Source of the DNA: Prunella strophiata
Taxonomy: Eukaryota > Chordata > Aves > Passeriformes > Prunellidae
Direction: 5' to 3'
Length of the DNA stretch: 64,000 nt
NCBI GenBank assembly: GCA_036583965.1
Contig: JAZBQD010000034.1
Location: forward strand, 1,054,001-1,118,000
Position numbers and translations under genes: made by a program. Of the stretch, positions 47,934 to 58,827 are shown piece by piece (within the stretch, counting starts at the first letter, position 1; each line of letters begins with the position of its first letter). Below the pieces are notes generated by a model that was not told the DNA's origin, ran no database searches, and worked only from the letters and a program-made list of their open reading frames with translations.

Positions 47934-50900
47934 ATGGGGTTGGGGTTCACTGCGTCTCCCAGCTGTTCACAGAAGTGACCAACTGAGGTCCCATGTTTCT
48001 TCCTTGCTTGTCCCTTGGCACTTTCCAGGAAGCTGCTGGGCTGTTTTCCAGGTAGGTCCCGAAGTCATGGTCTCTGCAGGCAGCCTGTGCTGCTGCTTTT
48101 GGGGGATGGTTTGGTTGTTCACCACCAGATCCTCGTTTCCTGACAATGCAACACAGGCTGACATCAGGATGGGCCCCAGCAGTGGTGGCAGCATCATCTG
48201 GCCGGCACCTTGTAGGTTCCCTCCCTCGTTTGGGGTGAGCATCACCCGTGGGAGGATGGTGCCAACCTGCTTTCCACAGTGGAACTGATCTGAAAAGATC
48301 CTAAACTACAGGAGAGGTCCCAGCCCTCTGCCATCCCAAAACCGAGTCCTGCACAGGTATCATGACTGCATTGCAAAGTTTGCAAAACACTTCAGGCCAC
48401 AGAAGCGACGAGCAAAGCAGGATGGAGCCAGGCAAAACCAGCATGTGCCGCTATTGGACCGGAGGGGGGGTAATGGAGCAGGAAAAAAAGGCAAAATGCT
48501 ACTGGTCCAGCTCAAGGGGCAGCCTTGCAGCACCCAGCCCTGAATGCCCAGGCAGACCTGAGGACCCCACATGGTGTGCCTCTGCCACAGAGCCCAGGTG
48601 GGGCTGAGAGAGAGAGCTCAGGTGCCAGGCAGATGAACCAGGAAGGGAGGGATTTCCCTTATTAGGTAGGGGAATGGAAATGAGGTTACAATCTCCCACC
48701 CCACGCAGAGCTCCCAATGCCTGGTACCTCACTCCCTGCCATCTCACAATGTCCTCTTTGCCAGAAATTCTGGATATAGCTCCATGCAGGCACCAGGGTG
48801 GGTGTTGGCCTCAGGCAGAGATGCTTGAAGGATTGGAAAAAGAGGCAACTGCCTTGGTTGAAGCTGCCACAGGGACTACAGGACACACCCCCAAAGCCCC
48901 TGAGCCTGTGCAGAGCTTTCTGCCAAGGCGACATCTCAGGACTTGGAGGCATCCCCAGGGGAGGTTGGGCTCAGGGGACCAGCAGCACTCCCTGGCCTCA
49001 GCGTGCCTGCAGGTCAGCTGGTGTCTGGGGACAGGCTGCTCAGGGACCCTCGGTGAGCTGTGACAGGAGCACTGCCTTGTTGGAGCAAGGCTGGGGGGAG
49101 CGCACACAGTGGCTGTCACCAGCGCAGCTGAGGGTGACACCCAGGCGTGCCAGGAAGGAGCTTGTACAGGGCAGCCCTTGGTGGCTGTCTTGGTGCAGAG
49201 GCTGGAGAAGCCCTGCCACAAGCTGAACTCCCCAGTGCTCAGTTCAGCCACTGTGCTGGGAAGGACCAGCATTCCAGTGGAAATGCTTATCCAGAGAGGC
49301 CAAGAGATGATGAGGGCAATGGAGGGACAAGGCCATGCCAGCAGGTCCTGTCACAGCCCCAAGGCTCTGCCCTCATCCCTGGAGGGGATGCTCTTGCCCT
49401 GAGGCATTTCCCTGCTCCACTCAACGCTTTGCCCAGGCTGCCCGTGGGCAGGGGATGCCTGTGTGGGATGACCCCCAAGCAAACCCTGGTTTGAGGTCTC
49501 TGGGGCTCAATCCCTCAATGCCACGCTGGGGTATGGGTGCCTCTGGGGGAGCTCTTGGTGCCCTGGCTGTGTTTCTGTTCTGCTGCCCTGAGGCACTGCC
49601 AGCTCGGCCGGTAATTCCCGGCGGGGCGATGTGAACGCTGCCGTGATGTTTATGGGATGATTTCCAGGACTGTTTACTGCCTCCGTGTTCCCATGGTGAT
49701 TAATGCAGTGCCACTCCATGCAACAGTCCTTTAAAACCCCCACACAGGCTGTTTCCACTGGGGATGAGCTCCCCACGCCCTCAGGAGCCTGTGCCCAGCT
49801 CCCTTGGCACAACTTCTCCCTGTGCCCGTGCTCATGCACATCCCCTCCGACTGATCCCCTGTCCCTGGAGAGCCCAGCAGCCACTGCTGGAGGCACTCTG
49901 TTTTAACTTTGCTGTTACTTCTTGGCATCCACAAGGAGTTTCCCCAGAATCCCTGGAGCACGCAGAGGCTGGCAGGAGGGTGAGCACCAGGCCAGAGCCG
50001 CCTCTCTGTGCTCATCCCCACCAGTGAGAGGAAGCTGGGTGATGCTCAAAATCCTCAGGCCAGCAGCGAGCCAGCACCTTCAGCCTTCTGTTCCAAACCC
50101 ACCCTGGCACTGTGAAACACCTGGGGCAGACCTGCTGTGGGGCTGCTCCCGGGGAAACTGCACTCCTGGATCTGCCTCACTTCCCCCAGCCAGTTCCCTG
50201 CCATGGCCCCAACAGGCATTTCCGGAATCGATTTCCCCCAGCAGCCCTGGTTTAGTATTTTGAGCTGCTGCTGCTGCTCCCTGCTCCCGGGGCTGGGTGG
50301 CTCCTGGGGGGGGAGGAGGCAGGGGGGGCTGCAACAGGGATGCCCCTGGGACAAGCCCGTGGGCATCTGTCAGCAAGGAGTGGCTGGGGCTGTAGCAGCC
50401 CAGGGAGGAGGAATGGGGGGCTGTGGAGGCCAGGAAAGATCCTCACAACCACCATTCCCAGCTGAATACACTGAGCTCCCAGCCCCTGGGGCAAATGGCT
50501 CTCCAGGAGCAGCCCAGGGGAGTTGTCACTGTGGGGATCACCCACAGCAGGGTTTTCCCATGAGGGACAGAGCCAGGAGAACAAAACCATCTTTTTGCAC
50601 AGGAAAGCAGCCTCTCTGTGAGATGAGTGAGCACAGAGGGCACTCTGCCCTGCTCCCCCTTCACCCCACGCCCTGCCAGGACTCTGCAGTGACTGGGGCA
50701 GTGCAGGAAGTGGCAGCAGATTTTCCAACCTCTGGGAGATCACTTGCAAGAGCTGTCTGTGCAGGAGGAGCACCTGGCAGTGGGTGCTGCTTGCCGCACT
50801 CTGGGTTTTGGGAACACACCAAGGAGCTGATGTGCTCCTCCTTCGCAGCCTTGATGGAATTGCCCCACCTTGGCAAAACCTGAACATCCCAATCTACACA

Positions 50901-50995
50901 CCCTAAGAGGGATTTATACAACCGAGTGAAACCCAGCTGCACACACCTTGGAGGATGTGGCACAGCGAGCCCTGCCCTCCGGGAGGGACACAAAG
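47934..50995. other. Copy 2 counterpart of about 22,281-25,319, high indel noise
   Basis: Collinear with copy 1, no gene. Includes the preserved CpG core at 49,606-49,650. Confidence 0.9.
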
Positions 50996-51068
50996 GCCAT
51001 GGAACCATGGAATCCTTCAGGTTAGAAAAGAACTTTAGCATAATCAAGTCCAACCTGGCTAGGCAAAG
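50996..51068 (-). mobile_element. CR1 LINE 3' end fragment, copy 2
   Basis: Duplicate of the short CR1 terminus at 25,320-25,390, in the noisy part of copy 2. The downstream 'caaaggaggggaagccttgc' carries extra bases relative to copy 1. Confidence 0.7.
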
Positions 51069-51177
51069 GAGGGGAAGCCTTGCTCAGAGGATGAACTCCT
51101 TCCTGCAGGCTGAGCCCTGGCACCCTGCCTGGCACAGCTGGCCAGGGCTCAGCCCTCCCTGGATGCTGGCCCCTGGA

Positions 51178-51523
51178 AAAGCCCCCAGCCTTGTGAATAT
51201 TAATGTGCATCCCAAGGAGACATCTATTTCATCTCCAACTATTGTGTTTTTCTGACATATTTATGAGTCCTCTGTCTCATTAATCTGGTGAGCATTCCTG
51301 AGACTCCCCTTTCATGCTAGAACAGCTAAGGGCAAAAGCCTCTATTTATCTACTCAGTGTCAAGGAACTTCCTCAGGAGTCAATTGGATGAAAGGTTTTC
51401 ACCTTTTAAAATCCTTAATCGAGGTTTTCCAGCAATATGTCTGGTGTGTTTTAGGTAAAAGTCAACTTTCTCTTTATGGCACACCTGGGGTTCAGTTCTT
51501 TTATTGCCCTGACAAAATAACAT
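51178..51523. other. Copy 2 of the 346-bp identical block
   Basis: Matches 25,501-25,846 base for base by eye, flanked on both sides by noisy sequence. Confidence 0.8.
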
Positions 51524-53398
51524 CCCCCTCCTCTCCCCAGGCCTGCTTTCTTCCCCAGCCCACATCAGCCTCACAACATTCCAGCTGAATAGGGATCTGT
51601 CATGGTAACAGCTCTGGTAGCGCCTTTCAATAAAAACCCAAGCAGAGCCCACCACAAAAGGAGCCTGGAGTGCCTGCATGCTCAAATCCCCTGGGGCAGG
51701 ACTAACCCTGGGTGCTCTGCCCTCAGAGGCCTTTCCTGGCCTCCCACAGCTGGCATCCTCCAAGCTCTGCACAGTCCAATGCTTCAGCAAGTGGCAGGGG
51801 TGGTTTGGGCTGGGAGTGCTGCTCCAGGTGTGCAGAGGAGGAGGATGGGCACCTTCCTCCCCATCCTGGACCTGGGCAGAGCTGGGTGACCACAGCAGGC
51901 CCTGTCTGCAGGGCTGGGCACAGGCCTGGCTGTGTTATTGATGGATTGACCAGCCTTGCCCATTCCATACCTCTCCTGCCAGCCCAGCCAAGTGCTCCGT
52001 CCCAGGGTACTATTAAATAATAATAAACTGCTGAGCTCTGGGCTGATTCCGTGAGGCTACCTTTCCATTTAAAGCACCCTCTTAGTAATGCTTTTCATTA
52101 CCTTTTTTCACGGGGTCTTCTAGATTGTATAATCAATAGTGTAGTAAAACAAAAATATTTCACAAAAGCACAGAGCAGTAAAACAGGGAAGCAATTACAG
52201 GAAACCTTCGAGCATTAGCCCTGGAATGGAAATAAAAGAAGAAAAGCTTTCAAACAACACCTTTGAAACATTTACAAAAAAATTCAGTGCAGCCAGTAGA
52301 ATGAGGTTTTGGAACGTCCCCTCTGGGTGGGCACAGAGTTTGGGTGTAACAGTTTCAGTGCACGTGGCTAAGTCACATTCAGGCACTGAGCTTTGCTCTG
52401 GACAGGGACAGCAACCCAGGGAACAGCTGGAGTGGGCCAGGGCAGGCTGACTCAGGCTGGATTTTTGGAGATGTGGAGATTGTTTCTCCCCTTAGAGGGT
52501 GATGGGCTCTCCGGCTCCCCAGGGATATGAGGCAAGGCCCCGAGGCGGCCAGAGCTCCAAGGAGACTGGGACAGCTATGCCAGGGATGCCCAGGGGGGAT
52601 TGATGGGGGTATGGGCAGGACAGGGGCGCTGGATTTCAATGATCCTTGTGGGTACCTTCCAGCTGCAGGATATCCCATGGTTTGTGATTGTTCTCCCTTG
52701 TTCTGCCCTCGCTGTCTCCTCCACCACCCCCACCCATGGAACAGGTGTGTCCCACAGGCAGATTTTGAGGCTACACCTCCTTCCAGCAAGACTCAGAGGA
52801 GCCCAGCACGTCCCTTGCATCATTTACCTGTTTGTCTATCACTCAGCCCCAGACCCAAGAGCCCACACAGCCATCTGGGCATCACCCACCTGCAGGGACC
52901 CACTCCCACACCAGCCTCAGTCCGAGGCCTCAGCACCACATTCCCTCATGAACAACAACAAAGACCAAATCAAGGCGAGTGCTCTCGGTGAAGCCCTACC
53001 CAATTATCTGATCAAGCAAAGAGAGGGAGCAAAATCACAGAGAAACAGATGGGGGTGATGGTTGAGAAGTCAGTCCCGTTGTCTCCTAATATTTAATGTA
53101 TGAGACAATTTCAATACTTAACCCCCTTGATCCTGGGAGTTGCTTTGCGTTAATATGGGGAGTCAGGCACGGGGCTGCTCTTAGCATTGAGCACCCGGAG
53201 CCCGGGATAGCTGGTGTTGAAGTTTGGAATAAAAATAACAGGACTCGACAGCATATTCATCACCTGGAGGAAGATGTCAGCTATGGATATCCCAGCCATT
53301 AGCATAATTGCCAGCAATCTCCAGCCATAAGTGCACATCCAGCAGCGTGGGGCTTCCTCCTGCCCAGAGGTTAGGCTCATGCTGCCTGCCCCTTCTCC
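51524..53398. other. Copy 2 counterpart of about 25,847-27,733, high indel noise
   Basis: Collinear with copy 1 apart from dense small indels. Contains the CR1 fragment at 52,400-52,690 and nothing new. Confidence 0.9.
52400..52690 (+). mobile_element. CR1 LINE 3' fragment, copy 2
   Basis: Duplicate of 26,735-27,010 with many extra and missing bases, for example 'gctctccggctccccaggga' where copy 1 has a different spacing. The tail is shortened to 'catggtttgtgattg'. Confidence 0.88.
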
Positions 53399-53955
53399 AG
53401 GAGAAGGTCATGGCTGTTTTGGGAAAGCCCTGGTGCAGATGTCACCTGTTCTCCAGGAGAAGTCATGGCTGTTTTGGAGAAGCCCTGGTGCAGATGTCAG
53501 CCCCCCACCTGACGCAGTTCTTAGAAAAGGCATGGGCTGTTTTGGAGAAGCCCTGGTGCAGATGTCACCTGTTCTCTAGGAGAAGGTCATGGGCTGTTTT
53601 GGAGAAGCCCTGGTGCAGATGTCACCTGTTCTCTAGGAGAAGGTCATGGGCTGTTTTGGAGAAGCCCTGGTGCAGATGTCACCTGTTCTCTAGGAGAAGG
53701 TCATGGGCTGTTTTGGAGAAGCCCTGGTGCAGATGTCACCTGTTCTCCAGGAGAAGGTCATGGCTGTTTTGGAGAAGCCCTGGTGCAGATGTCACCTGTT
53801 CTCCAGGAGAAGGTCATGGCTGTTTTGGGAAAGCCCTGGTGCAGATGTCACCCTGTTCTCTAGGAGAAGGTCATGGCTGTTTTGGGAAAGCCCTGGTGCA
53901 GATGTCACCTGTTCTCTAGGAGAAGGTCATGCTGTTTTGGGAAAGCCCTGGGTGC
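53399..53955. repeat. 56/57-bp minisatellite, 10 units (long allele)
   Basis: Ten units counted from the recurring 'ctgttttgg' core. Units 1 and 8-10 are the 'gggaaag' type; units 2-7 are the 'ggagaag' type, with units 3-6 also carrying the extra G of 'gggctg'. Unit 3 has a degenerate junction near 53,500-53,525. Because 57 is divisible by three, part of the array forms a 203-codon open frame with a 19-residue periodic product. That frame is a by-product of the period, not a gene. Confidence 0.97.
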
Positions 53956-54092
53956 AGATGTCCACCCTGATGTGTCACAGCACTGCTGGCCATGGGCAGG
54001 ACCCTGATGTCTCCTGCACAGATGGTCACAGCCAGTGTGTGCCCAGGACAGGCATGGAGGAGAAAGGAAGAGAAAGCTGTTTGCTCCACAGG

Positions 54093-54314
54093 TGATCACA
54101 GGGTCACAGAAGGTTCAAAAGCCCTTTAGGGTCATCATGTCCAACTATTCCCCCAGCACTCTGCCTGGTCACCACTAACCACATCCCCAAGTGTCATATC
54201 CACTCAGGGCTAGTGACTCCACTGCTGCCCTGGGCAGCCTGTTCAATGCCTGATCACCCTCTTGGTGAAAAATGTTTTCCTAATATCCAATCCAGATCTC
54301 GCCCAGTGCAACCC
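54093..54314 (-). mobile_element. CR1 LINE 3' fragment, copy 2
   Basis: Duplicate of 28,016-28,235. The transition from noisy to clean copy 2 sequence falls inside it, near 54,180: 'cactctgcctggtcaccac' has an extra TC and 'ctaaccacatcc' lacks one A, after which the match is almost exact. Confidence 0.92.
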
Positions 54315-54392
54315 AACATTAGCCAGCGTGTCTGACGAGCCCACTCACAGGGGACAGAGGTCCCAGCTTCAGTGACAGCACTGTCTGAGATC

Positions 54393-54650
54393 AGGGGACG
54401 AGCAGGACACGCAGTAAGTTCGAGCTGCTCCCTCCGAAGGATGCGAGCCGCGCTGGGGCTTGTGCCGTCCCGCAGCCCGGCCCCTTTCCTGCTCCTTCTC
54501 TGTGCTCCAGAGCTGTCTCCCACCCCTCCAACAGGCACCGCTTTTGGCCACAAACCCTTCTCCAGCAGCTCGCAGCTGGAAAGAGGCGGCACCCCCGCCC
54601 GGCAGCATCCTCCCCTGCCCGGAGCTCGGCAGGGGCCGCTTTTATGATGC
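54393..54650. promoter_or_regulatory. CpG-rich patch, copy 2
   Basis: Near-identical duplicate of 28,310-28,570, with a C for T near 54,481, a T for C near 54,518 and a one-base T insertion near 54,543. Confidence 0.3.
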
Positions 54651-54790
54651 CCCATCATTTCTGAGTGGCCTGGTGCTAATTCCTCCCCTTCATTTTACAG
54701 CCAGGGGTCTCGTAGGTCTCCAGTTCGGTGTTTATCAGCTGCCTGCACGGGCAGCTCTGCAGCCTGCGATGGCAGCAGGATGTGCATGGG

Positions 54791-55555
54791 CACCCCGGGG
54801 CGGGATCCAGCACCCCGGGGAGGGATCCAGCACACCGGGGAGGGATCCAGCACCCCGGGGAGGGATCCAGCACCCCGGGGACAGATCCAGCACCCCGGGG
54901 AGGGATCCAGCACCCCGGGGACAGATCCAGCACCCCGGGGACAGATCCAGCACACCGGGGATGGATCCAGCACCCCAGGGATGGATCCAGCACCCCGGGG
55001 ATGGATCCAGCACCCCGGGGAGGGATCCAGCACACCGGGGAGGGATCCAGCACCCCGGGGACAGATCCAGGCACCCCGGGAGGGATACAGCCACCCCGGG
55101 GACAGATCCAGCACCCCGGGGAGGGATCCAGCACCCCGGGGACAGATCCAGCACCCCGGGGAGGGATCCAGCACCTCCGGGACAGAATCCAGCAGCCGGG
55201 GCGGGATCCAGCACCCGGGGAGGGATCAAGCACCCCGTGGACGGGATCCAACACCCCGGGGAGGGATCCAGCACCCCCGGGGAGGGATCCAGCACCCCCG
55301 GGGGCAGATTCCAGCACACCGGGGATGGATCCAACCACCCCGGGGAGGGATCCAGCACCCGGGGACAGATCACAGCACACCGGGGAAGATCCAGCACCCC
55401 GGGGAGGGATCCAGTCACCCCGGGGACAGATCCAGCACCCCGGGGAGGGATCCAGCACCCCGGGGACAGATCCAGCACACCGGGGATGGATCCAACACCC
55501 CGGGGAGGGATCCAACACCCCGGGGACAGATCCAACACCCCGGGGAGAGATCCAA
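54791..55555. repeat. 20-bp minisatellite, about 38 units (long allele)
   Basis: Roughly 38 tandem copies of a 20-bp unit (caccccggggagggatccag). Middle tetramers vary among aggg, acag and atgg, and the alternation aggg/acag recurs, giving partial 40-bp higher-order periods. Most units hold both GGATCC and CCCCGGGG palindromes. Small indels near 55,070-55,400 locally break the period. As 20 is not divisible by three, all frames on both strands stay open over 60-bp cycles, producing spurious frames of 285-501 codons. Confidence 0.98.
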
Positions 55556-57973
55556 CACCCCGACTGCACCCAGGGCACAGGCTGGGAACCACAACACGAA
55601 CGTGGCTTGCTGGGAGTCAGGGCAGGCACACAGACATCCCAGGAATTCCTTCCCATTTCCTCACCTCTCTGAGCAGACCTGCTGACAATGCCATTAAAGC
55701 ATCTCAGGCTCTTGTATCCCAGCTGCATTCCCTGCTCCTGGAGTCAAGCGATGGCCAAACCACACTTTGGATTGAAAACAAAAATGTCTCTGCTGTGTGT
55801 GTAGAGGCTGCTGGAAGCACCAGCCCAGCTCCTGTCCCCCCAGACCCAGATGAGCAGTGGGGAGGGAAGGCAGCATCACCTCCCCCTGAACAGCAGGGCT
55901 GGGGCAGCGTCACCCCCAGTGCCCAGAGGGTCCCAGCTCTCCCTGGCTCTGGAGGCACAGATTAGGCTCCTGTATGGCAGCATATATGAAACCATCAGTT
56001 CCCTTCTCTGTTTTATTAAAGTCAGCATGCAGTTTTTATGAGAAGAGATAATTGCAGAAGAAAAGGTCCTGATATCTGTGTGGTGCTTGTCAGGGATTGC
56101 CAGAGCTGTTTATTGCATCGTGCCTCAGCTGATCCAAACCCTCAGCCCAGGGAGCAGCTCAGGGCTGCTGTGGGCACAGACACTGCCCAGGACTCTGCTC
56201 ACCCTCCTCACAAGTGTTCCACCCCTGCAGCTCCCAAAGACATCCTGCCAGGGCAACATTGCAATGCCCTGAGTTGTCTTTGCCAAGGGGAGGGTGAGAC
56301 CCTCCTGATGGTTCTTGGCTGGTGCCCACAGGGGGATTTTTGATCATCTTGTTCTAACTTTAGCAGCTAAATGAAAAACAGAAATCTCATTTCTTGGATT
56401 TATGACCCCCAAACTCGGTGGGGTCCCCAGCAAAACTTGCTAGAGGGGAAGGAAAGAGTCCCAGAGTGCCTTGCTGTGCCTTGGAATTGGTCAGCAAGGG
56501 CACCTCAGCTCGATGGGTCCCAGGCAGTGAAGGGTCACAAGGGACCCACCCAGAGCAGCCTGGTGTCCACCCTGGCCTCAACACAGACTGGATCCCCTGT
56601 CACCACTGCCCTGCAGCAGCCTCCTGTCTGCCAAGAGCTGGGGGCTTCATCCCTGCCTCTGTGACCCCAGGGCCAGCCCTGCACCCACCCCATGTCACAG
56701 CTCTGCATCTCCAGGGCAGCAGCAGGGGAAACCATTCCCAGCACAACATGGGGGCACTTCTGGGAGAGAACTGCTCCTGCAGCCAGAGCAGGGGGGCACC
56801 ACATCCATGGGGGAAGGCAGAGATGCCAAGAGCCCATCCCGAAGTCAGGGTGATTGATCCTCCTTTCCATGCTCCTGGGCTCCAGCTGGCCTTGCCCCAC
56901 GTGTCCCACATGTCCCACGTGTCCCATGGGCTGTGCCACTCCACTGCAGCCTTTGCTGCTTTCCCAGAAAGGGGTGGCATTGTGCACAGGAGCAAGGCTC
57001 AGGGTTTGGTACCACTGCAGGGGAAAGGGAGGGAAGGGCTGCAGGTGCCCCCTGCTCCTGGCAGCATCTCTCACCCCCCTCCTGCCCACACATCCCCAGT
57101 GTCCCACAGATGTCAATGCCATGGGGTGAGAAGGTGCTTCCATGGAGATGCTGTGCAGCAGGTGGGTGTCCCACAGCCCCCTCCTGGGGCAGGACCCTCA
57201 CTCAGTGATATTTCTGGGGCCACCCGTGGGCTCCTGGGGGACATCAAGCAATCTCAGCTGCCACCCACCAGCCAAGTTCTCCAGAGAGGGCACAATTTGG
57301 GCACCTTTCCTGCCTTTCCCATGGGATCTTGCCCTGATGTGATGCAGTAAGCAGCACTTGTTCTTTCCTGACCATGCTGTTCTCCTGCAGCTCAGTGGCT
57401 GCAGGAGTGGGGATTCATGCCAGCACCTCTATTCCCTCTCTCCCTCCCCACCTCTGGCTGTTCCCCTTTCCTGCCTCCCCAGGCAGGGCTGCAGCCCAGT
57501 CCTGAGTGCTGGCTGGTGTAGGGAGGCTGTTCCCTCAGCCCTGTCTCCCCTGCACGCTCCCTGTTCTCCTCCGAGCCGGCAGCACAGGCTGCAGGCAGGT
57601 GAGAATTGATTTGCAGTGAACTGGTGCCCTGCCAACGCCTGACTCATCCATTCACTGCACACACATCCCCCGCCCCTGCTCCCAGCCCGGAGCTCCTGCA
57701 GGGCTGGGGAAACGCTGCCCCCGCCCCGGCAGGGCTGGCCAGGAGCCACAGCGGGAGCCACACGGCACCAGGGGAAATCTGGAACCAAAACCCAAGCGAG
57801 AGAAGAGGGGTGGGAGGGAGGAAAAGGTGCTCCACAGATGCACAGCACAGAAAGGTGGAAAGCTGCAGCCATGGGAGCTGATGCTCCAGCTCTCAGTATG
57901 TGGGATTTGAAAGCACTGGTACTGCCACTGATGGATGTGGCACTGCTGGAAGTCACTGAGTGGCAGCCCTGAA
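55556..57973. other. Copy 2 counterpart of about 28,770-31,184, clean
   Basis: Near-identical to copy 1 with a few substitutions and single-base indels per kb. No supported gene. Confidence 0.9.
56898..56924. repeat. Three 9-bp repeats carrying E-box motifs, copy 2
   Basis: Exact duplicate of the motif cluster at 30,111-30,137, in the clean part of copy 2. Confidence 0.6.
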
Positions 57974-58330
57974 TTTATCACAGACTGGTCTGGGGGGAAA
58001 GGGACCTTAAAGCCCATCCCATTCCACCCCTGCCATGGCAGGGACACCTCCCACTGTTCCTGGCTGCTCCAAGCCCTGTCCAGCCTGGCCTTGGGCACTG
58101 CCAGGGATCCAGGGGCAGCCACAGCTTCTCTGGGCACCCTGTGCCAGGGCCTGCCCACCCTCCCAGGGAACAATTCCTAATTCCCAATATCCCATCCATC
58201 CCTGCCCTCTGGCAGTGGGAAGCCATTCCCTGTGTCCTGTCCCTCCATGCCTTGTCCCCAGTCCCTCTCCAGCTCTCCTGGAGCCCCTTTAGGCCCTGGA
58301 AGAGCTCTGAGGTCTCTCTGGAGATTCATC
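57974..58330 (-). mobile_element. CR1 LINE 3' fragment, copy 2, left arm of inverted pair
   Basis: Duplicate of 31,185-31,545 with a few substitutions (gccatggcag for gccgtggcag) and a 4-bp loss where 'ccccagtgtccagc' becomes 'ccctgtccagc' style sequence. Confidence 0.94.
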
Positions 58331-58775
58331 CCAACATTCCTGCCCATCCATTCCTACCCACTGACCCCTCCTCCTCCTGAGCCACACTCACCCACCCACC
58401 CTCGAGCTCAGCCGAGGACACCCCAAATCCAGTGGATATTGAAGCAATCTCAGAGCCAGTATGAGGGTGCAAGATCCCCTGGGCTTTCACCTAGAGCATC
58501 CCTTGGCTATGAGGGTGGGAGCTGGAGCCCAAAAACAGGAGAAGATGCCACTCAAGGACAGGATGGAGAATGATGCTCTGGACGGAGGCAAGAGATGGGA
58601 ACCCAATAATCCATCATGGAACAGCTCCTCCAACCCACTTGGAGGATGAAGCAGCCCCATCCCTCCTCTCTGGCTCTCCATCAGTGCAGACCAGCTCTGT
58701 TTCATGTGAACCTTAGATAATTAATATAAAGCAAAAAAATGTGCCTCTGATTAGTTAATATACCCACACTGCTCT

Positions 58776-58777
<2 letters not shown>

Positions 58778-58826
<49 letters not shown>
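58778..58826. repeat. Poly-A run, 49 bases, copy 2
   Basis: Same flanks as the 26-base run at 31,992. The length difference is either allelic or a homopolymer length-calling error. Confidence 0.98.

Positions 58827-58827
<1 letters not shown>

Noticed and set aside
47195..47950. 251-codon minus-strand frame with poly-proline and poly-lysine
   Set aside because: Runs through the low-complexity G/T block; absent from copy 1.
53308..53919. 203-codon frame with a 19-residue repeat
   Set aside because: A by-product of the 57-bp tandem unit being divisible by three. Units of 56 bp and local indels change the frame, and copy 1 has only three units.
54460..55965. 501-codon plus-strand open frame, and the 350-, 314-, 301- and 285-codon frames overlapping it
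   Set aside because: They run through the 20-bp minisatellite, which lacks stops in all frames on both strands. The periodic 20-residue products disappear in copy 1, where the array has three units.
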